Of a stretch of DNA of 58,700 nucleotides, positions 38,356 through 50,343 are shown piece by piece (position 1 is the stretch's first letter; the number at the start of each line of letters is the position of its first letter). Under the pieces are notes generated by a model. The model was given only the letters and a program-made list of their open reading frames with translations. It had not been told where the DNA came from and made no database searches. The stretch spans positions 1-58,700 of the forward strand of contig JAOEQC010000003.1 in assembly GCA_028388995.1 (NCBI GenBank). Reading direction: 5' to 3'. The stretch comes from Ascidiaceihabitans sp. Its GTDB lineage: Bacteria; Pseudomonadota; Alphaproteobacteria; Rhodobacterales; Rhodobacteraceae. The translations under genes and the position numbers were made by a program.

Positions 38356-38514
38356 ATGAAAACCACTTGGTCTATTATGCTTACAGTGACCGCAGCCCCC
38401 GCATTTTCCCATCCGGGTGTGCAGTTTCATTCACATGCGCAGGCTGGTCAGCCGGTGCTTGCGGGTTTGGTTGCCATTGGGCTGGCTGTTTTGATTGCGC
38501 GGCGCTTATCATGA
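38356..38514 (+). CDS. Small His-containing membrane protein between ureA and ureB
   Basis: 52 aa [52 protein letters not shown]; stop overlaps the ureB start (ATGA); absent from the ORF track because it is under 60 aa. Confidence 0.7.
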   Translation: MKTTWSIMLTVTAAPAFSHPGVQFHSHAQAGQPVLAGLVAIGLAVLIARRLS

Positions 38515-38815
38515 TCCCAGGAGAGCTGTTTCCCGCCAAAGGCAACATTACTTTGAACGCCACCTCCAAACCGATTAAGTCGATGGTGGCCAACACTGGT
38601 GATCGCCCCATTCAGGTCGGCAGCCATTATCACTTTGGTGAGGCGAACCAAGCTCTGGATTTCGATCGTGACGCAGGACTTGGAATGCGTTTGGACATCG
38701 CCGCCGGCACTGCTGTTCGCTTCGAGCCAGGCCAGCGACGCGAGGTGCAATTGGTACCAATCTCTGGTGATCGCCGTGTCTTTGGGTTTAATCAACAGAT
38801 TATGGGAGATCTATA

Positions 38816-38816
<1 letters not shown>
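38511..38816 (+). CDS. ureB: Urease subunit beta
   Basis: [16 protein letters not shown]...[26 protein letters not shown]; the supplied ORF begins upstream at a false start. Confidence 0.95.
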
Positions 38817-40524
<1,708 letters not shown>

Positions 40525-40525
<1 letters not shown>

Positions 40526-40992
40526 TGGCTGATTTTATTTCACAAACCATCCGGAAGTCCGGCGACTGGACTGGGACGATCGACGCCTGCGTTCTAACCT
40601 ATGAAGATCGCTTTTTACGCCGCAAGGTACTTAAGACAATGCAAAATAAAACCTTGCTCGTCGACTTAGCACATACGACGTCGCTGGATCACGGAGACGC
40701 CTTTGAGCTCGGGGACGGACGGCTTATCGAAATAAGCGCCGCTGAAGAACCGTTGCTGCAAATCAACGGCGATCTGGTACAATTGGCTTGGCACATCGGC
40801 AATCGCCACACGCCCTGTCAGATCGAATCCGATCGGTTGTTGATACAAGACGACCCCGTAATTGGGCATATGTTGGAACACCTCGGCGCAACTGTGACGC
40901 AGATCAAAGAACCCTTCACCCCCGAAGGCGGCGCATATGGTCATGGTCGCACGCACAGCCACGAACATGGTCACACGGCGCATGACCACTGA
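40525..40992 (+). CDS. ureE: Urease accessory protein UreE
   Basis: AWHIGNRHTPCQ; His-rich tail [16 protein letters not shown]. Confidence 0.93.
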
Positions 40993-41611
40993 CATCCTAA
41001 CGCTGACGCAATTGCTATCTCCCAACTTTCCGGTGGGGGCATTCGCTTATTCACACGGGCTAGAAACTGCGATTCATGACGGCGCGATTTATGACGCGGC
41101 CAGCCTGCAAGATTGGTTACACGACCTCTTGCACTTTGGCAGCGCACAATCAGATGCGGTGCTTGTAAACATGACTTATGCGGGCGACACAAGCGAGACC
41201 GATTCAATCGCCCGCGCCTTTGCTGCATCCGCTGAAAGGTTGAAAGAAACTGACCTGCAGGGGGCCGCGTTTTGCGACACTGTGCGGGAGGTCTGGGACA
41301 TTGAGCTTGGGCGCTTGTGCTATCCCGTAGCAGTGGGGCAAGCGGTACGCACGATGGGTCTTGATCCAGAGCTTTGTACAGCTTTGTACTTGCAGGCTTT
41401 CATCGCCAACCTTGTTGCCGCCGCGATGCGCTTGGTCCCATTGGGGCAGGTAGACGGACAAAAAGTACAAGTCGCACTCAAACCCGATTGCGTCGCTATC
41501 GCCACGACTTGCATCGGGGCCACTGCCGATGATTTACACAGCTGCACATGGGGCTCTGACATAGCTGCCATGCGCCACGAAACCAAGTATTCCCGCGTCT
41601 TTCGGAGCTAG
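40982..41611 (+). CDS. ureF: Urease accessory protein UreF
   Basis: [31 protein letters not shown]; overlaps the ureE end. Confidence 0.93.
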   Translation: MTTDILTLTQLLSPNFPVGAFAYSHGLETAIHDGAIYDAASLQDWLHDLLHFGSAQSDAVLVNMTYAGDTSETDSIARAFAASAERLKETDLQGAAFCDTVREVWDIELGRLCYPVAVGQAVRTMGLDPELCTALYLQAFIANLVAAAMRLVPLGQVDGQKVQVALKPDCVAIATTCIGATADDLHSCTWGSDIAAMRHETKYSRVFRS

Positions 41612-41615
41612 ACAC

Positions 41616-42239
41616 ATGACATCACATAACGGACCCCTTCGCATTGGTATCGGCGGCCCTGTTGGCGCGGGTAAGACCACGTTGACGGCTGCGATTGCAC
41701 GCATTTTACACCCGAGAATTTCCATCGGGGTCATTACCAACGACATCTACACCCAAGAGGATGCAGAGGCGTTGATGCGTATGCAAATCCTGCCCCAAGA
41801 TCGCGTGATCGGTGTCGAAACCGGAGGTTGTCCGCATACCGCCATCCGCGAGGATGCGTCGATCAATCTTGCGGCTATTGAGCAAATGCGTGAACAGCAC
41901 GAAGACGTGGAAATAGTTTTGATCGAAAGCGGTGGGGACAATCTGTCGGCCACTTTCAGCCCTGAACTGGCCGATGTGACCGTCTATGTGATCGACGTGG
42001 CCGCAGGAGAAGAAATCCCGCGCAAGGGTGGCCCCGCGATCACAAAGTCGGATGTCTTGGTCATCAACAAAACCGATTTAGCTCCGCATGTGGGCGCGTC
42101 GCTTGATGTAATGGAACGCGATGCAAAACGTATGCGCGGCGACAAACCGTTTGTGTTCACAAGCTTGCGAAACGGTGATGGGGCGACAAAGGTGATCGAC
42201 CTATTGGCAAGCATCGGCGGCTTCACCCCTCCCGCCTAG
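41616..42239 (+). CDS. ureG: Urease accessory GTPase UreG
   Basis: [58 protein letters not shown]. Confidence 0.97.
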   Translation: MTSHNGPLRIGIGGPVGAGKTTLTAAIARILHPRISIGVITNDIYTQEDAEALMRMQILPQDRVIGVETGGCPHTAIREDASINLAAIEQMREQHEDVEIVLIESGGDNLSATFSPELADVTVYVIDVAAGEEIPRKGGPAITKSDVLVINKTDLAPHVGASLDVMERDAKRMRGDKPFVFTSLRNGDGATKVIDLLASIGGFTPPA

Positions 42240-42931
42240 ACCATGACGGCGTCGAACAATGTTTGCCTGTCCAAATCATCGGCGCGACTTGCGAACGACA
42301 CTTCGCCGCGTTTCATCACTGTGAATTGGTCACCCAGATCAAAGGCGAAATCGAAGAACTGTTCGACCAGCACAATTGCCATATCGCCTTGGTCACATAG
42401 CGTACGGATAACATGGCCGATCTGTTGGATGATGTTGGGCTGAATACCTTCTGTCGGCTCGTCGAGCAGCAAAACTTTGGGCCGCGTGATCAGCGCGCGC
42501 GCGATGGCTAGCTGTTGTTGTTGCCCCCCAGACAGGTCGCCGCCGCGCCGGTCTGACATCTCTTTCAGGACAGGGAATAGATCATAGATATGGTCGGGTA
42601 CCACATGATCGGCCTTGTCCAAACACGCGAACCCGGTTTCCAGATTTTCAACGACGGTCATCATTGGAAAGACTTCCCTCCCCTGCGGGACATAAGCGAT
42701 GCCCGCCTTGGCTGCGCCAAAAGGCGTAAGGTGCGTTTGCGGTTTCCCTTCGAGAAGAACAGTCCCCTCAGCATAAGGATGACGGCCAGAAATAGCCTTA
42801 AGTAGACTGGTTTTTCCGACCCCGTTGGTACCCATCAACGCAGTGACCTCGCCCGCTTGCGCCTTCAGAGACACACCGTTCAGAATCTGGCTTTGCCCGT
42901 ATTTCAGGGTCAGGTTTTGAATGTTCAACAT
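42236..42931 (-). CDS. urtE: Urea ABC transporter ATP-binding protein UrtE
   Basis: [53 protein letters not shown]. Confidence 0.93.
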   Translation of the reverse strand: MLNIQNLTLKYGQSQILNGVSLKAQAGEVTALMGTNGVGKTSLLKAISGRHPYAEGTVLLEGKPQTHLTPFGAAKAGIAYVPQGREVFPMMTVVENLETGFACLDKADHVVPDHIYDLFPVLKEMSDRRGGDLSGGQQQQLAIARALITRPKVLLLDEPTEGIQPNIIQQIGHVIRTLCDQGDMAIVLVEQFFDFAFDLGDQFTVMKRGEVSFASRADDLDRQTLFDAVMV

Positions 42932-42934
42932 GGC

Positions 42935-43675
42935 TTAGCGTCCTAAATACACGTCAATGACGTCTTGGTTTTTGGTGACATGGTCGAGCGATCCTTCGGC
43001 CAGAACTGCCCCTTGGTGTAGTACAGTGACCTTGCAATTCAGTCGCTGGATAAAATCCATATCATGTTCGACTACAACCACGGCGCGGGTCTGGGCAGCA
43101 CGCACAAGAATATCCGTGGTTTGCTCACGCTCCACCGCCGACATACCTGCGGCAGGTTCATCGACAAGCAAAAGTCTAGGATCTTGGGCCAAAAGCATTC
43201 CAATTTCTAACCACTGTTTTTGCCCGTGACTTAGCGCGCCCGAGACCTGATCAAGCGCATCCGTCAACCCTATGTCGTCGCTGATTGCACGCACACGGTC
43301 TTCGGTGTCGGCGGCGGCTTTGTTGAACAACAGGTCAAGAGGACGGCGCGGGTTCTTCAATGCCATGGTGATATTCTCGCGCACGGTTTGCGCCTCGAAC
43401 ACGGTGGGTTTCTGAAACTTGCGCCCGATTCCCGCTTGGGCGATTTGACTTTCGGACATGCCCAATAAGGACACCGATTTTTCGCCCCAAATCACATAGC
43501 CTTCGTCAGGCCTCGTCTTGCCAGTCACAATGTCCATAAAAGTGGTTTTGCCCGCACCATTGGGTCCGATAATTGCGCGCAGTTCTGGCTCTGCGATTTT
43601 GATCGACAGATTGTTTATTGCTTTGAACCCGTCAAAACTGACCGAGATACCAGAGACTTCAAGAAGCGTGCTCAT
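42935..43675 (-). CDS. urtD: Urea ABC transporter ATP-binding protein UrtD
   Basis: GPNGAGKTTFMDIVTGKTRPDEG; ALSHGQKQWLEIGMLL; likely start MSTLLEVSGISV. Confidence 0.92.
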   Translation of the reverse strand: MSTLLEVSGISVSFDGFKAINNLSIKIAEPELRAIIGPNGAGKTTFMDIVTGKTRPDEGYVIWGEKSVSLLGMSESQIAQAGIGRKFQKPTVFEAQTVRENITMALKNPRRPLDLLFNKAAADTEDRVRAISDDIGLTDALDQVSGALSHGQKQWLEIGMLLAQDPRLLLVDEPAAGMSAVEREQTTDILVRAAQTRAVVVVEHDMDFIQRLNCKVTVLHQGAVLAEGSLDHVTKNQDVIDVYLGR

Positions 43676-44844
43676 GTCCGCTCTCCTTTGCGTGGTAGCA
43701 GGTCGAACAACCCACCGATCCCTTTGGGGAAGAACAGGGTGACGGCGACGAAGGTTAGACCAAGCAGCACCAACCACCAGTCCGTCCATTTGACAACATA
43801 GACCCCGAGGTTGATGTCCGGCGCGCTCCCGCCTGTGAACCATGACGACATCAGCGACACGACCGCCGCCCCGATCACCGCGCCATAAAGCCGCCCGCGC
43901 CCGCCGATGGCCACCCAAACCGCCAAATAGATCGACGCGATAGGTGCGATTTCTGCAGGATTGATAATGCCCGCTTGGGGGTAGTACAACGCGCCCGCCA
44001 CACCTGCGACCATGGCAGTGACGGTGAAGATGAACAACTTATAGCTTTCGACGTGATAGCCAAGGAACCGCACCCGCGCCTCGTTATCGCGAATGGCGCG
44101 GATGACCGACCCGAATTTGCCCGATGTCATCCATGCAAACAAAAGGTAACCCGCAGCAAGTGCTAAAGCCGACGCCCAGAAGAACCACAATGATAGGGTT
44201 GCTTGTGACACGGCCTCCAACCCTGGAATATTCTGCAAGCCCGACAGCCCGTTATTGCCGCGCAGTCCTGTGTCGTTTTGGAACAAATACAGCGAGAGGG
44301 CGAGAGTCATGGCTTGTGTCAAGATTGACAGATAGACACCCGCGACGCGGCTGCGAAATGCGAACCAACCAAAAACAAGCGCAAGCAATCCCGGCACCAG
44401 CACCACGGCCAAAAGTTGCAAGGTTAGTGAATGTGAAAACGCCCAAATGAGCGGGAAATCAGAGCTGCCTACAACGCCAAAAATTTGGCTGCCAATGGCA
44501 TCGGTGATTTCTTCCGGTGTCGCGGGTAAAATGTTGCTTTCCAGTGATGACACGACAATATTTTTGGTCCGGTCATACATCAACCACATACCGATGGCGT
44601 ATCCTCCAATGCCGAAAAAAGCGAAATGCCCGAGGCTGAGGATACCGCAATACCCCCAAGCTACGTCCATCGCAACGGCGACAAGACACAGGCATAACGT
44701 CTTGCCCAGTGTCTTTAGAAACGAAGTGGAGATCAGCGCGGTGCCTGCAGCTTCGCTACAAATCGACACGATCACGGTAAACAGCGACAGGCCCAACATG
44801 AACCACAATACGGACGGATTTTTGGCGATAAACGTATTTTTCAT
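43672..44844 (-). CDS. urtC: Urea ABC transporter permease UrtC
   Basis: GYCGILSLGHFAFFGIGGYAIGMWLMY; YPQAGIINPAEIAPIASIYLAVWVAIGGRG. Confidence 0.93.
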   Translation of the reverse strand: MKNTFIAKNPSVLWFMLGLSLFTVIVSICSEAAGTALISTSFLKTLGKTLCLCLVAVAMDVAWGYCGILSLGHFAFFGIGGYAIGMWLMYDRTKNIVVSSLESNILPATPEEITDAIGSQIFGVVGSSDFPLIWAFSHSLTLQLLAVVLVPGLLALVFGWFAFRSRVAGVYLSILTQAMTLALSLYLFQNDTGLRGNNGLSGLQNIPGLEAVSQATLSLWFFWASALALAAGYLLFAWMTSGKFGSVIRAIRDNEARVRFLGYHVESYKLFIFTVTAMVAGVAGALYYPQAGIINPAEIAPIASIYLAVWVAIGGRGRLYGAVIGAAVVSLMSSWFTGGSAPDINLGVYVVKWTDWWLVLLGLTFVAVTLFFPKGIGGLFDLLPRKGERT

Positions 44845-44846
44845 GA

Positions 44847-46772
44847 TTAATCTCCCGCTGCACGGCCCTTTTGGGCGACGATGCCCTTGGGACGAAATTG
44901 GATAAAAAGGATCACGAAGAAGATCATATAAGTCTGCGCGGCCAAGGTGTTAGACGGGTTCAACCATTCGATCCCTTTTTGACCAAAGCCGATCATCGCG
45001 GCCCCAGCAAGCGTGCCCCAAACGTTACCGACGCCGCCCACAACCACGGTCATGAAACTTTGCACGATGTAGTCTGACCCCATCTCGGACGTGACCTTAG
45101 CATAAAGCCCGATGGCCACACCCGCGATGCCTGCGATGCCGGAGCCAAGCCCAAAGGTCATCATGTTGATCCGGTCAGGATCGATCCCCATCGACGACGC
45201 CATGCCGGGGTTTTGCGTGACGGCGCGGACCTCTAATCCCAATCTTGTGCGTTTGAGGATGTAGATGATTAGCCCAAGAAACATCAGCGCCAGAACGAAG
45301 ATCGCGATGCGGATGTAACTGATTTGGATCACGTCATTGAACACCCAAGCGCCTGCCAACCAGTCGGGCGATGTGAGCGGACGGGCTTGGGTACCAAAGA
45401 TGTTTTTGGCGATCTGTTGCAACGCGATCGAAATCCCGAAAGTCGCCAACAGCGTTTCTAAGGGACGGTGATACAAGCGACGGATCACTAGCCGCTCCAT
45501 CACAACACCCGCGCCGAATGTGACCGCAAAGGCCAGCGGCAATGCAATAATTAAGGACACAGTGTAGTTGGGCACGAACAGCTGCACAACATAGCCCGTA
45601 TAAGCACCCATCATGATGAATTCACCATGCGCCATGTTGATCACACCCATCACGCCAAAGGTGATGGCGAGACCGATCGCCGCAAGGAAAAAGATGGAAG
45701 CAAGAGACAGCGCATCCAGCGTCAAATCCGCGACCTGTGCAGTCGCTACGCGTGAGGTCACAGTGCCCAACACCCTATGTGCGGCTGCTGTAATTTCCGC
45801 GTTGGGTTCATCGTAGAGGTCATAGAAAACGTGATTGTTGAGGGACGCATCGCGCAAGTCTTCGGTGATCAATACCGGCACCAAACCATCGGTAGCCAAA
45901 GCGGCATAGGCGGCTTTGCGGGTCTCTAGATCGTTCATTTGCGCCAAGGCGAACCCTGCGATGCGCCCATCGACAATGTTGGATTTCAACGTGCGCTTCA
46001 TGTCGGCAGTTGTCTGTTTGGCGGGCGCGAGGTCTTCGTTGATCAACGCCGTATAGTATGCGTCTGGTGCATCCATCGGATCATGAATGGCCGCGATATT
46101 GCCGTCTGGTTGGGTGCGCGCGACCCCTGGCTTCACCAACAAGATTTGGTTCAAAACGGCGCGGGACTCGACGGACGTATCCGTGGCCAAACTATTGATG
46201 GCGGCAATCCGGTCAGCTGGTTCATCAGCGAATCGCGCGGACAAGAAATTCGCCAGTTGGGTTTTGCGGACCTTTAAAGCGGGATCAGTCTCTGCAGCAA
46301 TTGACGCCAAGAGCGGGGCCAATTGCGCAGCCTCTGGACGGCGGGCAATCGAGGCCACAGCGGTTTCGCGGCGCGGCAAATCAGGGTCGATCAATTGGAA
46401 CTGTACCAACGCGGTCCCAATCAAACGACGGACCCCGCCATTGGGCTTGAGCTGTTTGTAGTTGGCCTTTGGCGCGGAAGACGTGGCTTGTGTATCAATA
46501 TCCGTCAACGCGAGGGTATTGCCATCCGCCACCCCAAGGAAGAACACGCCATCATCGCGTTGCCAGATATTTTTTTCTGACCATTGTTCCAGAAACGCGG
46601 TGGCTTGTGGCAAACTTGAGCGAGTGATCGCGTCAAGCGTTTCACCAACCGACCGGCGTGAGGGTTTAGAAATCTCGGCGGCATGGGTTTGTAAAATGGG
46701 TTGAAGGGTTTGGGCAATCGCAGCGGGTGCACTACAGATCATAAGCATCAAAACAATAAGTGCAGAACGCAT
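44847..46772 (-). CDS. urtB: Urea ABC transporter permease UrtB
   Basis: Long periplasmic N-terminus then GVMGVINMAHGEFIMMGAYTGYVVQ; RAVTQNPGMASSMGIDPDRIN. Confidence 0.93.
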   Translation of the reverse strand: MRSALIVLMLMICSAPAAIAQTLQPILQTHAAEISKPSRRSVGETLDAITRSSLPQATAFLEQWSEKNIWQRDDGVFFLGVADGNTLALTDIDTQATSSAPKANYKQLKPNGGVRRLIGTALVQFQLIDPDLPRRETAVASIARRPEAAQLAPLLASIAAETDPALKVRKTQLANFLSARFADEPADRIAAINSLATDTSVESRAVLNQILLVKPGVARTQPDGNIAAIHDPMDAPDAYYTALINEDLAPAKQTTADMKRTLKSNIVDGRIAGFALAQMNDLETRKAAYAALATDGLVPVLITEDLRDASLNNHVFYDLYDEPNAEITAAAHRVLGTVTSRVATAQVADLTLDALSLASIFFLAAIGLAITFGVMGVINMAHGEFIMMGAYTGYVVQLFVPNYTVSLIIALPLAFAVTFGAGVVMERLVIRRLYHRPLETLLATFGISIALQQIAKNIFGTQARPLTSPDWLAGAWVFNDVIQISYIRIAIFVLALMFLGLIIYILKRTRLGLEVRAVTQNPGMASSMGIDPDRINMMTFGLGSGIAGIAGVAIGLYAKVTSEMGSDYIVQSFMTVVVGGVGNVWGTLAGAAMIGFGQKGIEWLNPSNTLAAQTYMIFFVILFIQFRPKGIVAQKGRAAGD

Positions 46773-46847
46773 CAGCAAACTTTCTATGAAGGGATGGCAG
46801 GCGCACAGCAGGACCTTGAGGTAGAGCCGCGCGCCTGCCACATTGGC

Positions 46848-48137
46848 TTAGTAGTTAGATGTCAACTGAACACAGGTCTCTGTTTCAACGTTGTACATAC
46901 CGCAACCAAGGTCTTTCCAATCGGACTTCAACACTGCTGAGGCAGGCAAGAAATCAGTCCATGCGTCACCTGGCACTTCAGTAGTTTGGCTGATGATGTC
47001 GAACTGACCGTCCGCTTGGATTTCACCGATCAGAACCGGCTTGGCCAAGTGGTGGTTTGGCAACATCACGGCGGTGCCGCCTGTCAGGTTCGGGAACTCT
47101 TGGCCGTACATTGCGGTGCGGACCGCATCGACGTCTGTTGTGCCCGCTTCAGTCGCCGCATTCACCCACATGTTGAAGCCGATATAATGGGCCTCCATCG
47201 GGTCGTTGGTCACGCGCTCTTCACCAGCAAACGCTTTCCATGTGGCGATGAAATCGGTGTTGGCGTCGGATTCAGCCGATTGGAAATAGTTCCACGCCGC
47301 CAAGTGACCGACAAGGTTGGATGTGTCCAAACCGGACAGCTCTTCTTCACCAACAGAGAAGGCAACAACTGGGATGTCGTCCGCAGAAATGCCCCCAGCG
47401 GCTAGTTCTTTATAGAAGCCGATGTTAGCGTCACCATTGATTGTTGAAATCACACCGACCTGTTTGCCATCTTCACCAAGCGCCACAACATCCGCCACAA
47501 TAGTCGCCCAATCAGATTGGCCAAATGGGGTGTAGTTTACGAAGATGTCGTCAGCTGCAATGCCTTTTTCCTGCAAATAGGATTCGAGAATATTGTTGGT
47601 TGTACGCGGATAGACATAGTCTGTGCCAAGCAGGGCAAACTTTTCAACGCCCAGCTCTTCGAGGAAATAATCCGTGGCAGGGATCGCTTGCTGGTTTGGC
47701 GCAGCGCCTGTGTAGAACACGTTCTTGGACGATTCCTCGCCTTCGTATTGCACGGGGTAGAACAGCAGGCCGTTCAACTCTTCGATTACAGGCAACACGG
47801 ATTTGCGCGACACAGACGTCCAGTTACCAAAGATCACGTCGACCTCGTTCACTGTCAGTAATTCGCGGGCTTTTTCGGCGAACAGTGGCCAGTCGGATGC
47901 TGGGTCAACAACGACTGCTTCCAATTCACAGCCCAAAAGGCCACCCTTGGCGTTTTGCTGTTCGATCAACATCAACATCGCGTCTTTCAATGTGGTTTCA
48001 GAAATTGCCATGGAGCCGGACAAAGAATGCAGAACACCGACCTTAATCGGGTTAGCGCAGTCAGCAAATGCAGTGGAGCCAGCGACGCAAAGGACACTGG
48101 CGGACAGTGTGGAAAGCAGAGTGGAACGAAGTTTCAA
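46848..48137 (-). CDS. urtA: Urea ABC transporter substrate-binding protein UrtA
   Basis: IKVGVLHSLSGSMAISETTLKDAMLMLIEQQNAKGGLLG; NGLLFYPVQYEGEESSKNVFYTGAAPNQQAIPA. Confidence 0.96.
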   Translation of the reverse strand: MKLRSTLLSTLSASVLCVAGSTAFADCANPIKVGVLHSLSGSMAISETTLKDAMLMLIEQQNAKGGLLGCELEAVVVDPASDWPLFAEKARELLTVNEVDVIFGNWTSVSRKSVLPVIEELNGLLFYPVQYEGEESSKNVFYTGAAPNQQAIPATDYFLEELGVEKFALLGTDYVYPRTTNNILESYLQEKGIAADDIFVNYTPFGQSDWATIVADVVALGEDGKQVGVISTINGDANIGFYKELAAGGISADDIPVVAFSVGEEELSGLDTSNLVGHLAAWNYFQSAESDANTDFIATWKAFAGEERVTNDPMEAHYIGFNMWVNAATEAGTTDVDAVRTAMYGQEFPNLTGGTAVMLPNHHLAKPVLIGEIQADGQFDIISQTTEVPGDAWTDFLPASAVLKSDWKDLGCGMYNVETETCVQLTSNY

Positions 48138-48535
48138 AGGATAGACCCCCTAATTTTTCGCCACGTATCCACATGGACCTGCTAGGCAAGGCCAAGCGGG
48201 AATGCTATGCGGATTACGCAGCTTCATGTTGCAGCCATGCGAGGGTCGTTATCTGCCAGGATTGCACCCTCGCTTGGCATTTAATTGCCCGATTTGAGCA
48301 CTTAGACAATTGAATGAGTTGTTCCAGAATAAAAGTTAAGAGAGTGCTGAAAACCTCAACTTGGCACATAGTGCCCAAAATTCTTTCAATTGGCGGGAGT
48401 TTGCCTCTATTTTGGGCAGTGATTTGATGTCACCTGCATGTTCAAGTGAAGGCATTAGCTTTTGCGACTTGTCTGCCATAGCGCGTTCCCCGTTTGCTCC
48501 CTCTGCAAATTGCACCGACAGCGGATATCCGGTTT

Positions 48536-48551
48536 CCACCCCTACCCCAAT
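48536..48551. repeat. 16-bp direct repeat, copy 1 (CCACCCCTACCCCAAT)
   Basis: Identical 16-mer at 48764-48779. Confidence 0.8.
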
Positions 48552-48763
48552 TGCCAATGGATGGGCTGGCAGCTCAGCAAAAGAACTATCCAAACTGTGC
48601 ATCAGCGCAGAGGCTTAATTATAAACGAGAACGCATTAGCGCGTGCGCACGCACGCGTGAAGGCGCAGATTGCATGGCATCAATCGCAATCAGTTTTTTC
48701 CGTAAACACGCAAAATGTAAGTTACACACGCAGGTGCGCCAGTGCCCAGTTTAGAGTTTCGAC

Positions 48764-48779
48764 CCACCCCTACCCCAAT
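48764..48779. repeat. 16-bp direct repeat, copy 2 (CCACCCCTACCCCAAT)
   Basis: Identical 16-mer at 48536-48551. Confidence 0.8.
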
Positions 48780-48867
48780 GCACGTATCTGTATAAACGAT
48801 GCCTTTGGTGCGAGTTGATTCACAGATAATTCGCAGAGCACATGATGGTTCTGGAGAAATTTCAAAA

Positions 48868-48926
48868 GTGTAACGTCAAGTGTAACGTCAAGTGTAACGT
48901 CAAGTGTAACGTCAAGTGTAACGCAA
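48868..48926. repeat. 12-bp tandem repeat, five units of GTGTAACGTCAA (last truncated)
   Basis: Units begin at 48868, 48880, 48892, 48904 and 48916. Confidence 0.95.
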
Positions 48927-48981
48927 GAAAGAAATTTTATATATTATCAAGCGTTATCAGATAATTATTGTAAATATGTGG

Positions 48982-49054
48982 TGCCCCCACACGGACTCGA
49001 ACCGCGGACCTACTGATTACAAATCAGTTGCTCTACCAGCTGAGCTATAGGGGC
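48982..49054 (-). tRNA. tRNA-Thr (anticodon TGT)
   Basis: GCCCCTATAGCTCAGCTGGTAGAGCAACTGATTTGTAATCAGTAGGTCCGCGGTTCGAGTCCGTGTGGGGGCA; cloverleaf arms pair; no encoded CCA. Confidence 0.95.
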
Positions 49055-49178
49055 ATTGAGGCCCATGTAATGAGATTTTTCCGCTGGTGCAAGACGAAAA
49101 ATGATCCTTCATTAAGGTTTTCTTCTTTTGCTAAATTGGTATGTGGGAAAACCAAGTTTTTAAGGGAATAGAAGACAT

Positions 49179-50053
49179 GTGCAGCTCGTAATTCACACCG
49201 GCGCGCACTTCTCGGAAGGAGAACGGCTGATGAAATGTCTGCTGCGAAACAAAGATATCTTTTCCAAAAAAGGCATCGCAGTTACCGGACCTGGGAAGTA
49301 TCGCCCTTTGCTAAAGCAAACACTTGATGCGCTAAGAACTGCGCCCGCAGCTGACGGCGCTCGTGATGTACTTTTAGATGCGATTATGGACGAGGAAGAT
49401 GCGGATCGCTTGCTTCTTAGCAACGCGCATTTCTTTGGCGCTCCGCGTGCTGCTGTTCGTGGAGGGATTTTGTACCCCTCGGCAGCGGAGCATATGATCC
49501 AAATTCTGAAACTCTTTCCAGACGATGAGATTGAGATGTTCATGGCACTTCGCAATCCTGCGATCCTTTTACCTGCAATGTACGAACAATCTCTTAAGCC
49601 AAGCATGGCAAATTACTTGGGCGTTGCTGATCCTTGCGAAATTCGATGGTCAGACACACTTTATGCTGTGCGCGATGCAATTCCTGCCATTGCCATAACC
49701 GTATGGTGCAATGAAGATACCCAGCTGATTTGGCCGCAAGTCATTTGCGAAATTGCAGGCCTTAAATTAGGTGAAGAGATTGTTGGAGAATTTGATCTTC
49801 TGAATGACATCATGAGCAAAGAAGGAATGCAGCGATTTGCAGCATACCTAAAATTACATCCTGATATGACGGAAGTTCAAAAGCTCCTTATTATATCTGC
49901 ATTCTTAGACAAAATCGCACTAGAAGAAAAATTGAGGAAGAACTGGATCTCGCCGGCTGGACCGAAGATCTAATGGACGACATGACGGACGTCTATGACG
50001 AAGACATGTTGGAAGTTCAACGCATTCCAGGCGTCACCTTGATCGCGCCTTAA
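49179..50053 (+). CDS. Conserved hypothetical protein, apparent -1 frameshift near 49926-49932
   Basis: Frame 0 to 49973; the -1 frame continues IEEELDLAGWTEDLMDDMTDVYDEDMLEVQRIPGVTLIAP* to 50053. Confidence 0.65.
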
Positions 50054-50082
50054 TCCACGCCACCAAGGTTGAGATAACGAAG

Positions 50083-50343
50083 TTACATTCCGAGAGCTTC
50101 TTTATACATCTCCAAGACGGCTTCTTCTTCTGCAATGTCATTTTGATCACGTTTACGAAGCGCAATAACCTTGCGGATTACTTTGGTGTCATAGCCACGG
50201 CCTTTGGCCTCAGCCATAACTTCTTTTTGTTGCTCAGCTAGATCTTTCTTCTCGGCGTCTAGACGCTCGATCCGTTCGATGAACTGGCGCAATTCATCAG
50301 CAGTTACGCGGTAGCTTTCAGCATTTGTTGCAGTTTCGGTCAT
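50083..50343 (-). CDS. gapR: DUF2312 / GapR-family DNA-binding protein
   Basis: ELRQFIERIERLDAEKKDLAEQQKEVMAEAKGRGYDTKVIRKVIALRK. Confidence 0.93.
   Translation of the reverse strand: MTETATNAESYRVTADELRQFIERIERLDAEKKDLAEQQKEVMAEAKGRGYDTKVIRKVIALRKRDQNDIAEEEAVLEMYKEALGM

Noticed and set aside
38367-38510. Upstream extension of ureB in the ORF track
   Set aside because: The extension is out of frame with the 52-aa coupled ORF and has no similarity to UreB; the ureB start at 38511 gives a normal 101-aa protein.
48138-48340. Sigma-54 promoter upstream of urtA
   Set aside because: Only a GG-N10-GC coincidence was seen, without convincing TGGCAC/TTGCA boxes.
48336-48602. 88-aa minus-strand ORF in the urtA/tRNA spacer
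   Set aside because: No recognisable family and an opposing ORF of similar length; insufficient support for coding.
48868-48926. Tandem repeat as a mini-CRISPR
   Set aside because: Units are directly adjacent with no spacers and no cas genes are present.
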